A stretch of 39,176 nucleotides of DNA from Actinoplanes philippinensis (GTDB taxonomy: Bacteria > Actinomycetota > Actinomycetes > Mycobacteriales > Micromonosporaceae): the NCBI RefSeq assembly GCF_900113015.1, contig NZ_FONV01000036.1, positions 1-39,176 on the forward strand, in the 5' to 3' direction. The position numbers and the translations under genes are program-made. Shown here piece by piece: positions 8,121 to 16,507 of this stretch. Below the pieces are notes generated by a model. That model ran no database searches. It was not told where the DNA came from and saw nothing but the letters and a program-made list of their open reading frames with translations. Positions within the stretch are counted from its first letter, which is position 1. Each line of letters begins with the position of its first letter.

Positions 8121-9215
8121 ATGACCGCTGAGCAGCTGATCTCCTTCGCCCGTGGCGCTCCGTCGCTGGACATCGTCGACGTGGAGGGCCTGAAGGCCGC
8201 CGCCGCCCGGGCCTTCGACGCCGACCCGGCCGGTGTCACCGCGTACGGCACCTCCGTCGGCTACCTCCCGCTGCGGAAGTGGATCGCCGACAAGCACAAC
8301 GTCTCGCCCGACCAGGTCATCGTGACGAACGGCTCGCTGCAGGCCGACGCCTTCCTCTTCGGGCACCTGGTCAAGCCCGGTGACGACGTGGTCGTGGAGA
8401 AGCCGACCTACGACCGGACACTGCTCAACCTGCAGAACCTGGGCGCCAAGGTGCACCAGGTCACCGTGCAGCCGGACGGCATCGACACCGAGGAGCTGCG
8501 CGCGCTGCTCGAGTCGGGGGTGCGGCCGAAGCTGGCGCACATCATCCCGAATTACCAGAACCCGGCGGGTGTGACGCTCTCCGACGAGAAGCGGCGCGCG
8601 CTGCTGGCCCTGGCCGAGCAGTACGAGTTCATCATCTTCGAGGACGACCCGTACGTGGACATCCGGTTCCGCGGCGAGGCCCTGCCCTCGATGCTGTCGC
8701 TGGACACCAACAGCCTGGTCGTGCACGCCTCCAGCTTCACCAAGACGGTCTGCCCCGGCGTCCGCGTCGGTTACCTGGTCGGCCCGGCCGCGCTGATCGA
8801 CGCGATCGCGAAGAAGGCCACCAACCTCTACATCTCCCCGGGCATGGTCTCCGAGGCGATCGTGCACCAGTTCTGTGTGTCCGGTGACATCGAGAAGTCG
8901 GTGCAGACGGTCAGCGCCGCGCTGGGCGAGCGGGCCCGGGTGCTGGCCGAGTCGATCCGCAAGCACATCCCCGGCGCGACCTTCACCGAGCCGGACGGCG
9001 GCTACTTCCTCTGGGTCGACCTGCCGTCGGACGTCGACGTGGACAAGCTGTTCCCGGCCGCGATGAAGAAGGGGGTCGCGGTCGTCAAGGGCAGCGACTT
9101 CCTGCTGGAGGGCGGCCACAGCTCGCTGCGCCTCGCCTACTCCGCGGTCACCGTCGACCAGATCGACGAGGGCGTGCGTCGTCTCGCCGAGGCGATCGAA
9201 GAGGTACGAGGCTGA
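8121..9215 (+). CDS. PLP-dependent aminotransferase, class I/II (MocR/LysN-like fold)
   Basis: This 364-residue fold-type I aminotransferase is most like stand-alone 2-aminoadipate or aromatic aminotransferases. It has AYGTSVGYLPLRKWIA (41-56), PNYQNPAG (143-150) with Asn147, EDDPYVDI (174-181) and the PLP-lysine site SSFTKTVCPGVRVGYL with Lys208 and Arg215. C-terminal EPDGGYFLWVDLP is standard for the group. The start at 8121 is chosen from the -10 geometry and because the homologous region begins there. There is no N-terminal GntR domain, so it is an enzyme and not a MocR regulator. The substrate is unknown. It is divergent from the CDP-alcohol operon, but a shared pathway is only a possibility. 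Confidence 0.9.
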   Translation: MTAEQLISFARGAPSLDIVDVEGLKAAAARAFDADPAGVTAYGTSVGYLPLRKWIADKHNVSPDQVIVTNGSLQADAFLFGHLVKPGDDVVVEKPTYDRTLLNLQNLGAKVHQVTVQPDGIDTEELRALLESGVRPKLAHIIPNYQNPAGVTLSDEKRRALLALAEQYEFIIFEDDPYVDIRFRGEALPSMLSLDTNSLVVHASSFTKTVCPGVRVGYLVGPAALIDAIAKKATNLYISPGMVSEAIVHQFCVSGDIEKSVQTVSAALGERARVLAESIRKHIPGATFTEPDGGYFLWVDLPSDVDVDKLFPAAMKKGVAVVKGSDFLLEGGHSSLRLAYSAVTVDQIDEGVRRLAEAIEEVRG

Positions 9216-9298
9216 CGTGTCCCCGCGTCGGGTGGGCTCGTGTTCGCCCGGCGCGGGTACCCTCGGGTGGTTTGTCGTCGCACCGGGGGAGGTCGAGC

Positions 9299-10414
9299 AT
9301 GACGGAGCGTTCGTGGACCCGGGGCCGGCCCCTGGGCAAGATGTGGGCCGACCGGATGCGGGGCCTGCTCAACAACGGTGACAATCCCCACCAGGCGGGT
9401 TTCGACGCGGCCGGTGCCAGCTCCGTGGTCGACTGCGGCGTCTACGTGGACGGCAAGCGCCTGCCCGGTGACTTCAGCCCGGATCAGGCGCTCGCCGAGG
9501 CGAGCGGCCGGGAGGGCGGTTTCGTCTGGCTCGGCCTGCACCAGCCGGGCGCGGCCGAGATGACCGCGATCGCGCAGGTGTACGGGCTGCACGAGCTGGC
9601 CGTGGAGGACGCGGTCAAGGCCGAGCAGCGGCCGAAGCTGGAGCAGTTCAACGACGTGCACTTCCTGGTGCTGCGGACCGCGCGGTATGTGCCGCACCAG
9701 GAGCTGACCGAGAGCTCCCAGGTGGTCGAGACCGGCCAGATGATGATCTTCATCGGGGAGCGGTTCGTCATCACGGTCCGGCACGGCGACGCGTCGGAGA
9801 TGGCACCGGTCCGGGCCGACCTGGAGAAGCAGCGGGCCGCGCTGCTGCAGCAGGGCCCGTGGGCGGTGGCCTACGCGGTGACCGACCGGGTGGTCGATCA
9901 CTATCTCGAGGTGGCCGACGACTTCGAGGCCGACCTCGACATCATCGAGGAGGGCGTCTTCTCGCGGGACCGGATCGCCCCGATACAGCAGGTCTACCAG
10001 CTCAAGCGGGAGCTCGTGGAGTTCCGCCGGGCGGTCGTCCCGCTGCAGCGGCCGCTCGCGTCGATCACGTCGAGCCAGGGCGTGGTGCCGAAGGAGATCC
10101 GGCGCTACTTCCGGGACGTGCAGGACCACCTGACCCGTACGGTCGAGCAGGTCTCCTCCTATGACGACCTGCTCAACTCGATCCTGCAGGCCCGGCTCGC
10201 GCAGGTGACCGTCGACCAGAACAACGACATGCGCAAGATCGCGTCCTGGGCGGCCATCGCCACGGTGTGGACCGCGTTCGCCGGCGTCTACGGCATGAAC
10301 TTCGACTACATGCCGGAGACCCACTGGAAGTACGGCTACCCCGGCCTCATCGCCCTGTTGTCCCTGGCCACGGTCGTGCTGTACAGAGCCTTCCGGCGTA
10401 ACGGCTGGCTCTGA
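9299..10414 (+). CDS. corA: CorA-family magnesium/cobalt transporter
   Basis: This divalent cation channel of the inner membrane has 371 residues. The ATG at 9299 follows GGGGGAGG with good spacing, so the open frame back to 9272 is not used. A large cytoplasmic N-terminal domain (about residues 30-300) precedes two C-terminal helices. The pore signature GVYGMNFDYMPE ends the first helix, and the chain closes with the positively charged RRNGWL that follows the second helix. HELAVEDAVKAEQRPKLEQF is also typical of CorA. No M-box-type leader is visible in the short upstream gap. It is followed after 38 bases by the eccB gene. Confidence 0.94.
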   Translation: MTERSWTRGRPLGKMWADRMRGLLNNGDNPHQAGFDAAGASSVVDCGVYVDGKRLPGDFSPDQALAEASGREGGFVWLGLHQPGAAEMTAIAQVYGLHELAVEDAVKAEQRPKLEQFNDVHFLVLRTARYVPHQELTESSQVVETGQMMIFIGERFVITVRHGDASEMAPVRADLEKQRAALLQQGPWAVAYAVTDRVVDHYLEVADDFEADLDIIEEGVFSRDRIAPIQQVYQLKRELVEFRRAVVPLQRPLASITSSQGVVPKEIRRYFRDVQDHLTRTVEQVSSYDDLLNSILQARLAQVTVDQNNDMRKIASWAAIATVWTAFAGVYGMNFDYMPETHWKYGYPGLIALLSLATVVLYRAFRRNGWL

Positions 10415-10440
10415 CCCCCACGCGACAGGGGGTGGGCGGC

Positions 10441-10452
10441 TAGAGTGCCGGG
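10441..10452 (+). promoter_or_regulatory. Probable leaderless promoter of eccB
   Basis: TAGAGT lies exactly 6 bases before the GTG at 10453. The same hexamer and spacing occur before the CPBP protease gene at 30342. No Shine-Dalgarno sequence is seen. Confidence 0.5.
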
Positions 10453-11763
10453 GTGCCGTCGCGTCAGGATGAGCTGCACTCGTATCAGTACTCGGTGCAG
10501 CGTGTGGTTGCGGCGCTGGTCTCGCACGACCCGGATCCACACCGGTCGCCGCTGCGCCGGGCCGGCGTCACGGCTCTGGTCGGCCTGCTCGTCGCTGCCC
10601 TCACCGTCGGCGGCTTCGCGGTCTACGGCCTTTTCACCGGGCACAGCATGGCCGAGGCGGACGACCCGACAGCGGTCCTGGTCGAGAAGGACAGCGGTGC
10701 ACGCTACGTCTACCTGAAATCGGACGGCAAGCTGCACCCGGTGCTCAACTACACGTCCGGGCTGCTGCTGACCGAGGGTGACACGCCGTCGCTGAAGACC
10801 GTGCCGGCCGGGAAACTGGCCGAGATCCCGCTCGGCGCCACCCTCGGCATCCCGGACGCGCCGGACGCGCTGCCGGCCTCCGGGAGCCTGCTCGGCGGGG
10901 CCTGGTCGGTGTGCACCGACACCGCGTCGGGCCGGGCTCGCAGCACTCTCGTGGTCGGGGCGGCGCCCGGCGGCGGCGCGCCGGCCGGTGGGCTGCTGGT
11001 GCGGGACGCGAGTGGGCGTACCCATCTGATCAACGACGGCAAGCGGCACCTGCTGCCCGCCGCCCGGGTGGACGCCATCGAGCGCGCCTTCGGGTGGTAC
11101 GGCACCCGCCCCTGGCTCGTCGCGACCTCCTGGGTCGACGCCGTCCCGGCCGGCCCCGATCTGGCCGCGCCGGTCCTGCCGGGCGGGCGGAAGAACTCGG
11201 TGATCCCCGGTCGCCGGGTCGGTCAGGTCCTGACGAGTGACGGTAAGACCTATGCCGTGGTGCTCGCCGACGGGATCGCCGCGCTCACCGAGATGCAGGC
11301 GAAACTGATGGCCACCACGCCGGTCACGGTGGCTCCCGAGGTGTTCCTGAAGCTGCCGCCGTCGGACACCCCGATCCTCGGCGCCGAAGGGCTGCCGGCC
11401 ACGGTCCCGAAACTGGCGGACGCTCCGGCCGGCGCCTGCGTGACGATGCCCGGCGCGGCGATCAGGGTCGACCCCACGATCCCGGCGGGTACGGCCCCGT
11501 CCGGCAAGGCGCGGGTCGATCTGGTGCACGTGCCCCGTGGCAAGGGCGCGCTGGTGGAGGCGACCGCCTCACCGGACGCCCCGGAGGGCAGCGGGACGGT
11601 CAGCCTGATCACCGACGCGGGGTTGTACTACCCGCTGGCCAGCCGTGACCTGCTGAGCCGTCTCGGCTACGGGAGTGTGCGTCCGGCCCGTATCCCGGCG
11701 CAGCTGGTCGCGTACCTGCCCGCCGGGCCGGCCCTGGATCCAGTCCGGGCCGGCCGGCGATAG
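10453..11763 (+). CDS. eccB: Type VII secretion (ESX) membrane protein EccB
   Basis: EccB is one of the core membrane proteins of the ESX/type VII secretion machine, with one membrane pass and a large extracytoplasmic domain. The N-terminus PSRQDELHSYQYSVQRVVAA is the family hallmark. A membrane helix lies at about 37-60, followed by ARYVYLKSDGKLHPVLNYTSG and repeated periplasmic modules. Two cysteines, in WSVCTDTASG and GACVTMPG, could form the disulfide known in this family. At 436 residues it is slightly short. No eccC, eccD, mycP or WXG100 gene is present within the window, so it is either an orphan or separated from its locus. Confidence 0.92.
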   Translation: MPSRQDELHSYQYSVQRVVAALVSHDPDPHRSPLRRAGVTALVGLLVAALTVGGFAVYGLFTGHSMAEADDPTAVLVEKDSGARYVYLKSDGKLHPVLNYTSGLLLTEGDTPSLKTVPAGKLAEIPLGATLGIPDAPDALPASGSLLGGAWSVCTDTASGRARSTLVVGAAPGGGAPAGGLLVRDASGRTHLINDGKRHLLPAARVDAIERAFGWYGTRPWLVATSWVDAVPAGPDLAAPVLPGGRKNSVIPGRRVGQVLTSDGKTYAVVLADGIAALTEMQAKLMATTPVTVAPEVFLKLPPSDTPILGAEGLPATVPKLADAPAGACVTMPGAAIRVDPTIPAGTAPSGKARVDLVHVPRGKGALVEATASPDAPEGSGTVSLITDAGLYYPLASRDLLSRLGYGSVRPARIPAQLVAYLPAGPALDPVRAGRR

Positions 11764-11769
11764 AGCGGA

Positions 11770-12351
11770 CTACCGGGGTTCCTGCTTGCTCTTGCTCTGC
11801 TCGGTGACGGTGCCGTTCGCGGTGGTGTAGGCGGTCGGCTCCACCGGCTCGAACGCGGCGTCGTCGGCGCCGGTCCGGGACGACGTGGCGGGCTCGTACT
11901 CATCCCACTGCGCCTCACGGCGACGCCGGGCGACATACGCGGCGCCCACGCCGACGGCGGTGCCGACGAGCGCCCACCCGGCGAGCCGGCCGGCCCGGCT
12001 CTTCTTGCGCCCGACCGCCTTCTCCGCCTTCTTCTGCAGCTTGCGGGCCTGCTTGCGCTCGGCCTTCAGCTCCTTGCGGGTCGCCTTGCGGGTCGTCTTA
12101 CCGACCTGCCGGACGTTGTCCGACGCGGCGGTCAGCGCGGCGAGCGCGCTGTCCCAGCTCTGCGAAGCGGCGTCCCGGGCGGCGCTGGCGGCCGGCTGGA
12201 CCCGCTCCCTGGCGGCGTTGATCTTGGGTGCGACGGTCGCGCTGGTCTCGGATGCCGCGATCGAGGCCGCGCGCTTGAAGTGGTCGACGCTCTGCCCGAG
12301 CTCGTTGCGCATCCGCGCTTTCCGGCTCCGACGGCGAATCGTTGCGAACAC
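11770..12351 (-). CDS. Small single-pass membrane protein with basic Lys/Arg-rich segment
   Basis: I do not recognise a named family. The GTG at 12351 follows AGGAGGT by 8 bases, giving 193 residues; the open frame runs further upstream but without a better start. The N-terminal 90 residues are Ala/Ser-rich and helical. A strongly basic stretch (KTTRKATRKELKAERKQARK) is followed by a membrane helix (LAGWALVGTAVGVGAAYVARRRR) and an acidic, Thr-rich tail. This layout resembles apolipoprotein/YtxH-like actinobacterial proteins, but that is a loose comparison. Its 3' end is 6 bases from the end of convergent eccB. Confidence 0.75.
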   Translation of the reverse strand: MFATIRRRSRKARMRNELGQSVDHFKRAASIAASETSATVAPKINAARERVQPAASAARDAASQSWDSALAALTAASDNVRQVGKTTRKATRKELKAERKQARKLQKKAEKAVGRKKSRAGRLAGWALVGTAVGVGAAYVARRRREAQWDEYEPATSSRTGADDAAFEPVEPTAYTTANGTVTEQSKSKQEPR

Positions 12352-12480
12352 CAGTGCCCACCTCCTGTGGTTTTCTTCCAGCCATGTTGCCCTGTCGGGT
12401 ACCCCCGCGCGGCCGGATCCCCGACATGGGGGAGGATCCGAATTGCACGAGAACAGCCCATCACGATGACGGGAGTACCC

Positions 12481-13005
12481 GTGGCCGAGAACCTTTACGC
12501 CACCCTGCACACCAATCACGGTGTGATCCGCCTGCAGCTCTTCCCGGACCATGCTCCGGCGACCGTGCGCAACTTCGTCGAGCTCGCCGAGGGCACGAAG
12601 GAGTACAAGGACCCCCGGACCAACCAGCCGGGCAAGGGGCCGTACTACGACGGCACCATCTCGCACCGGGTCATCGCCGGCTTCATGATCCAGCTGGGCG
12701 ACCCGACCGGCACCGGCCGCGGCGGCCCGGGCTACCAGTTCGGCGACGAGTTCCACCCGGAGCTCTTCTTCGACCGGCCGTACCTGCTGGCGATGGCGAA
12801 CGCCGGGCCCGGCACCAACGGCTCGCAGTTCTTCATCACGGTCGCGCCGACCCCGCACCTGAACCGTCGGCACACCATCTTCGGCCAGGTCGCGGACGAG
12901 CAGTCGGCCAAGGTCGTCGACTCGATCGCGAACACGCCGACCGGCCCGGGCGACCGCCCGCGCGAGGACGTCGTCATCGAGCGAGTGGTGATCGAGCGCT
13001 CCTGA
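12481..13005 (+). CDS. Cyclophilin-type peptidyl-prolyl cis-trans isomerase
   Basis: This cytosolic protein-folding enzyme has 174 residues. The GTG at 12481 is preferred because GGGAG lies 5 bases upstream and the usual actinobacterial N-terminus AENLYATLHTNHG follows; an in-frame ATG at 12466 lacks a good binding site. The catalytic region is intact: YDGTISHRVIAGFMIQLGDP includes the active-site Arg, MANAGPGTNGSQFFITV follows, and HLNRRHTIFGQV closes the pocket. No signal peptide is present. It is divergent from the small membrane protein gene. Confidence 0.95.
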   Translation: MAENLYATLHTNHGVIRLQLFPDHAPATVRNFVELAEGTKEYKDPRTNQPGKGPYYDGTISHRVIAGFMIQLGDPTGTGRGGPGYQFGDEFHPELFFDRPYLLAMANAGPGTNGSQFFITVAPTPHLNRRHTIFGQVADEQSAKVVDSIANTPTGPGDRPREDVVIERVVIERS

Positions 13006-13014
13006 GCCTCAAGG

Positions 13015-13026
13015 TACCTTTGTGCC
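13015..13026 (+). promoter_or_regulatory. Probable leaderless promoter of the rhomboid gene
   Basis: TACCTT (TANNNT) ends 6 bases before the ATG at 13027, with no ribosome-binding site between. It lies just after the cyclophilin stop codon. Confidence 0.45.
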
Positions 13027-13935
13027 ATGAATGAGGCGCCGTCGACGGCTCCGGTCTGTTACCGGCACCCGTCGGTGGAGACGCAGCTGGCCTGCACCCG
13101 CTGCGAGCGTCCGATCTGCGTCAAATGCCGGGTCGATGCCGCGGTCGGTTTCCAATGCCCGGAGTGCGTCAAACAAGGCAACAAGGGTGTACGGCCGGCG
13201 CGCACCGCTTTCGGCGGGAGTCGCGCCGGCCAGCTCGGCTACGCCTGTCAGGCGATCATCGGGGTCAACGTGCTGTTCCTGATCGTCTCGGCGATCTTCG
13301 GCGGCGTCCCGGCGATCGTGGGCGGCGGCGGCTGGTTCGGTCTGCTCGGCAGCCCCACCCCGGTCACCGATTGGGGCTCGGTCTTCGGTTACGCCTACTA
13401 CCAGGACGGCGTGCTGCACGGTGTCGCCGCCGGGGAGTGGTATCGCCTCGTCACCGCGATGTTCATCAACTACGGCGCGGTGCACCTGCTGCTCAACATG
13501 TCGCTGGTCGCCACTCTCGGGCGCTATCTGGAGCGGCAGCTCGGCCCGCTGCGTTTCCTGGCGCTCTATCTGATCGCCGGGTTCGGCGGCAATGTCGCGG
13601 CCTATGTCTTCCAGCCGCAGAACGTGAATTCGGCCGGCGCCTCCACCGCCACCTACGGCCTGGTCATCGCGGTCATCGTGCTCAACCGGCGGCTGTCGCT
13701 CGACGCCGGGCCGGTGATCCCGTTGCTGGTCACCAACATCATCTTCACGTTCAGCGTGCCGGGCATCTCCATCGCCGGCCACCTCGGCGGTCTCGTGGCG
13801 GGCGCGGCGGCCGCGGCGGCGCTGGCCTACCCGGGGCTGCCACGGCGCGGGCTGAAACAGGGCCTCGGCTGTGCGCTGATCGTGGCGGTCATCGTGGCGG
13901 CGGCGGTGGCCCGCACGATTTATCTGCTCAGCTGA
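13027..13935 (+). CDS. Rhomboid intramembrane serine protease with N-terminal zinc finger
   Basis: The product is 302 residues. The N-terminus is a B-box-like zinc finger with Cys11, His14, Cys23, Cys26, Cys31, Cys34, Cys44 and Cys47. The membrane domain has the rhomboid landmarks: EWYRLVTAMFINYGAVHLLLNMSLV (start helix and HxxxN), LYLIAGFGGN, the Ser loop with Ser206, and the histidine helix ISIAGHLGGLVAG with His252. The serine loop reads GASTATYGL, where the usual sequence is GASGAxFGL, so the glycine after the nucleophile is Thr. The Ser-His dyad is present and cleavage is possible. Substrates are unknown. Its stop overlaps the end of the convergent PH-domain gene by 8 bases. Confidence 0.92.
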   Translation: MNEAPSTAPVCYRHPSVETQLACTRCERPICVKCRVDAAVGFQCPECVKQGNKGVRPARTAFGGSRAGQLGYACQAIIGVNVLFLIVSAIFGGVPAIVGGGGWFGLLGSPTPVTDWGSVFGYAYYQDGVLHGVAAGEWYRLVTAMFINYGAVHLLLNMSLVATLGRYLERQLGPLRFLALYLIAGFGGNVAAYVFQPQNVNSAGASTATYGLVIAVIVLNRRLSLDAGPVIPLLVTNIIFTFSVPGISIAGHLGGLVAGAAAAAALAYPGLPRRGLKQGLGCALIVAVIVAAAVARTIYLLS

Positions 13936-14323
13936 CCGGGCGCAGGTCGGCCAGCTGAGCGGCCACCTCCTCGGGCATCGCGTTGAGCTGCGGGCCGCTG
14001 AGCACGTAGACGGCATCACCGGCGTCGATCTCCAGCACCTCGCTGCGGCGGGCGCGCTCCACCCGTACCGCCTCGATCTGAGACCACGGGAGATGGCGGC
14101 GCCGCGCGAATCCGGTGAGGACGGTGAGGCCCGCGTCGTCCGCCGTGAGGCGGACCGGATGGAGCACGTCGCGTGCCGCCCAGACCACGATGGCCGCCGC
14201 GACGACACCCGCGAGCAGCCAGCGGGACAGGTCGTCGGGGGCGAAACCGGCGACCAGGATCGGCAGCGCGGCCGCGGTGATCAGTTTCGCCACCGGAAGC
14301 GCCGGTTTCACTCGCCACTGCAT
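13928..14323 (-). CDS. PH-domain-like membrane protein
   Basis: This 131-residue protein has two short hydrophobic helices near residues 10-48. A bacterial PH-like beta domain follows, with HPVRLTADDAGLTVLTGFARRRHLPWSQIEAVRVERARRS across its core. Actinobacterial proteins of this layout are common and mostly uncharacterised. GATAGT lies 6 bases before the ATG, so it is probably leaderless. It overlaps the 3' end of the convergent rhomboid gene by 8 bases. Confidence 0.8.
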   Translation of the reverse strand: MQWRVKPALPVAKLITAAALPILVAGFAPDDLSRWLLAGVVAAAIVVWAARDVLHPVRLTADDAGLTVLTGFARRRHLPWSQIEAVRVERARRSEVLEIDAGDAVYVLSGPQLNAMPEEVAAQLADLRPVS

Positions 14324-14430
14324 CCCATCACTATCGCAGAATGGCGAACACCACTGTCGGAGCGCTGTTGTAATCGGATATTCAGCGGATTCGCCCGACT
14401 CTTCCGCTATTCATACTCCGTTAACACAGC

Positions 14431-14862
14431 ATGGACGTGTTCTTGAGTACGTTCCACCCCGCGGCCGAGGCAGCCGCGGCGCTGCCGGCGGCGAACCGGC
14501 ACCTGCCGATCTTCCGCAGATGCGTCGACTCCGACGATCCCGCCGTTCTGGTGACCCGCTGCGTACGCCCCGGCGCCCCGCTCTCCGGCGACTGGCTCCT
14601 GCTGCTGACCGGCCGCCGACTGGTCGTCACCCAGGACACCCGGCCGCTGCACCGGCTGCGCCTGCACCTCAACGCGAACCTGCGCCACCTGAGCAACGTG
14701 ACCTGGCGTCTCGACCTGGCCCGGCCGGGCATCGAGCTGGCCGTCACCGCGATCGACGGGGTGCGTGAGCGGTTCCGGATGCGGCTGGGCGACTCGGACA
14801 CCGTGTGGTGGGCCGAGTCGCTCCTGCGCGAGAGCTTCACCGCGAAGCCCGTCTGCGTCTGA
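14431..14862 (+). CDS. Conserved-looking small protein of unknown function
   Basis: I do not recognise a family. The product is 143 residues, soluble, with no signal peptide or membrane segment. The central part (SGDWLLLLTGRRLVVTQDTR, then alternating strands to VRERFRMRLGDSD) looks like a small PH-like or beta-sandwich domain. TVWWAESLLRESF forms a likely C-terminal helix. Codon use matches its neighbours, which supports a real gene. A CATACT element at about 14416 may be the -10. It ends about 20 bases before the convergent transketolase gene. Confidence 0.7.
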   Translation: MDVFLSTFHPAAEAAAALPAANRHLPIFRRCVDSDDPAVLVTRCVRPGAPLSGDWLLLLTGRRLVVTQDTRPLHRLRLHLNANLRHLSNVTWRLDLARPGIELAVTAIDGVRERFRMRLGDSDTVWWAESLLRESFTAKPVCV

Positions 14863-14879
14863 TCAGCCCAGGAAAGGGA

Positions 14880-15749
14880 TCAGCCCAGGAAAGCCTCGAT
14901 CGAGCGGCGCAGCCCGGCCGGGTCCAGGCCGTGAGCGCGGGCGTGGTCATGCCTGCTGCCGTACCGTCGCACCTCGGCGCGCCCGACGCCCAGATGCAGC
15001 GACCGGTGCGGCAGCCCGCTCAGCGCCTCACCGACCAGATGTGCCGACGTGCCTTTGGCGTAGGGCTCGACCACCACGATCTCGTCACCGCGCATGGCGG
15101 ACCGCAGAGCGGCGGTGTCCAGCGGCCGTGGGGTGTTGGTGTAGGCCACCGTCACGTCCAGGCCGAGGGTCGCCTCCAGCACCGGATCGAGCATCGGCCC
15201 GACCGCCACCACCAGTGGGCCGCCCTCCCGCAGCACCCGCAGCCCCCCACCGAGGTGCGGATGGCTGTTCTCCTGCGTGGAGAGGCGCACGTAGACCCGG
15301 TCGTCGTGGCGGGCCGCCGCGCGCAGCGCCTCCGCCACCTCGTCGCGGTGTCCCGGCACGTGTACGGTCCAGCCGTCGAGTGTGTCCAGCAGGGCCACGT
15401 CACCGGGGGACTGGTGGGTGTACCCCTCGGCCGCCGCGTCGTACGAGGCGCCGATGCTGACCAGCACCGCGCCCACGTCCTGGTGCGCGAAGTCCAGCTT
15501 GATCTGCTCGTACGCGCGGTCGATCAGGAACGGCGCGTACGAGTGCAGGTAGGGCCGCATCCCGGTGAGCGCGAGCCCGCCGCCCACCCCGGCCATCAAC
15601 TGCTCCCGGATGCCGACGTTGAGCACCCGGTCCGGATGCCGGCGCTGCACCTCGGCGAACCGGTCGGCCGAGATGTCGGCGAGCACCAGGGCGGTCCGCG
15701 GATCCTCGTCGAGAAGGGCTGTCGTCGTGGCGATGAACGTCTCCCTCAC
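14880..15749 (-). CDS. Transketolase, C-terminal subunit (split)
   Basis: This 289-residue protein carries the pyrimidine-binding (TPP-activating) and C-terminal domains of transketolase. NVGIREQLMAGVGGGLALTG holds the catalytic Glu of the IREQ motif. SYAPFLIDRAYEQIKLDFAHQ and QSPGDVALLDTL match the family. The C-terminal domain includes LSTQENSHPHLGG and VVVEPYAKGTSAHLV. With the N-terminal subunit it should form one active enzyme of the pentose phosphate pathway or a related thiamine-dependent C2-transfer reaction. The start overlaps the stop of the upstream subunit by 4 bases, indicating coupled translation. Confidence 0.92.
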   Translation of the reverse strand: MRETFIATTTALLDEDPRTALVLADISADRFAEVQRRHPDRVLNVGIREQLMAGVGGGLALTGMRPYLHSYAPFLIDRAYEQIKLDFAHQDVGAVLVSIGASYDAAAEGYTHQSPGDVALLDTLDGWTVHVPGHRDEVAEALRAAARHDDRVYVRLSTQENSHPHLGGGLRVLREGGPLVVAVGPMLDPVLEATLGLDVTVAYTNTPRPLDTAALRSAMRGDEIVVVEPYAKGTSAHLVGEALSGLPHRSLHLGVGRAEVRRYGSRHDHARAHGLDPAGLRRSIEAFLG

Positions 15750-16462
15750 AGCGCCGCCACCACCAGACGCGGCCGGTCCTCGACGACGCGCAGGGCCTGC
15801 TCGATCCCGTCGCGGTCGCGCCCGTCCACCACGGAGACACCCCAGTTCGGGAACCTCGCCGGGATCCCCACGGACAGTCCGGCGCGCGTGCGATCACTCA
15901 TGGCGGAGACCTCGCCGTCCTCGTCGAGCCAGGTCGGCGCCCCGGACCATCCGCCGGGCCACCCGTGCGTCGAGCTTCGGTTGTCGACGACGATCGCGGT
16001 GATCGGCAACCGGATCGCGGCGGCGTAGGCGATCGCCTCGTGATTCGACCCCTCGTCCAGCTCCGCGTCACCGAGCAGCACGAACGTCCGGGTGTCGAGG
16101 TATCCCTGGGCGCGCAGCCCGAGCGCGGCGCCGACGGTGAGACCCAATCCGTGGCCGAGCGAGCCGGTGCCGATCTCGACGCCCGGGATCAGGACGCGGT
16201 CCGGATGGTGGCCCAGCGGGCTGTCCCAGCCGCCCATGTCGTCGAGCCACTCCTCGGGAATGAAACCCTTCGCGGCGAGCACCGCGTAGTAGGCGGCCGG
16301 GCCGTGCCCCTTCGACAGGAAGAAGCGGTCCCGGCCCGGATCATCGACGGTCTCCGGAGTGATTCGTAACACGCGGTCGTAGAGAACCCACAGCACATCC
16401 AGCGTGGAATGGGCACTCGGGGAGTGTTTGACGTCGGCGGTGACTCGGCTCAGCAGCTTCAT
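15746..16462 (-). CDS. Transketolase, N-terminal subunit (split)
   Basis: The TPP pyrophosphate-binding half has 238 residues from the ATG at 16462. The open frame reaches a GTG at 16489, but that start would fall inside the operator-like dyad at 16479-16494, so the ATG is preferred. Motifs are FFLSKGHGPAAYYAVLAAKG, TGSLGHGLGLTVGAALGLR and the TPP motif GDAELDEGSNHEA through IVVDN. Two-gene transketolases are known in archaea and many actinobacteria, often in accessory sugar pathways. No ribosome-binding site is visible before the ATG. A TTGAAG/TAGACA pair with a 19-base spacer precedes it, the long spacing used by MerR/SoxR-activated promoters. Confidence 0.92.
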   Translation of the reverse strand: MKLLSRVTADVKHSPSAHSTLDVLWVLYDRVLRITPETVDDPGRDRFFLSKGHGPAAYYAVLAAKGFIPEEWLDDMGGWDSPLGHHPDRVLIPGVEIGTGSLGHGLGLTVGAALGLRAQGYLDTRTFVLLGDAELDEGSNHEAIAYAAAIRLPITAIVVDNRSSTHGWPGGWSGAPTWLDEDGEVSAMSDRTRAGLSVGIPARFPNWGVSVVDGRDRDGIEQALRVVEDRPRLVVAAL

Positions 16463-16478
16463 GTGTCTAGGCTGCAAC

Positions 16479-16494
16479 TTGAAGTTCACTTCAA
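16479..16494. promoter_or_regulatory. Operator-like dyad between soxR-like gene and transketolase genes
   Basis: TTGAAGT-TC-ACTTCAA is a perfect 7+7 inverted repeat with a 2-base spacer in the 45-base divergent gap. MerR-family regulators, including SoxR, bind dyads of this kind between -35 and -10 boxes spaced 19 bases apart. Such a spacing (TTGAAG and TAGACA) can be read toward the transketolase genes, although the dyad starts at the -35 rather than sitting fully inside the spacer. Confidence 0.7.
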
Positions 16495-16507
16495 CTCAAG
16501 GAGTGCC

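Noticed and set aside
5446..9215. Phosphonate biosynthesis cluster suggested by LicC-like, dehydrogenase, CDP-alcohol and aminotransferase genes
   Set aside because: No phosphoenolpyruvate mutase or phosphonopyruvate decarboxylase gene is present, and the dehydrogenase has G1PDH rather than phosphonate-type motifs.
13009..14208. Long minus-strand frame opposite the rhomboid and PH genes
   Set aside because: Antisense shadow; it runs across two supported genes and contains no domain.
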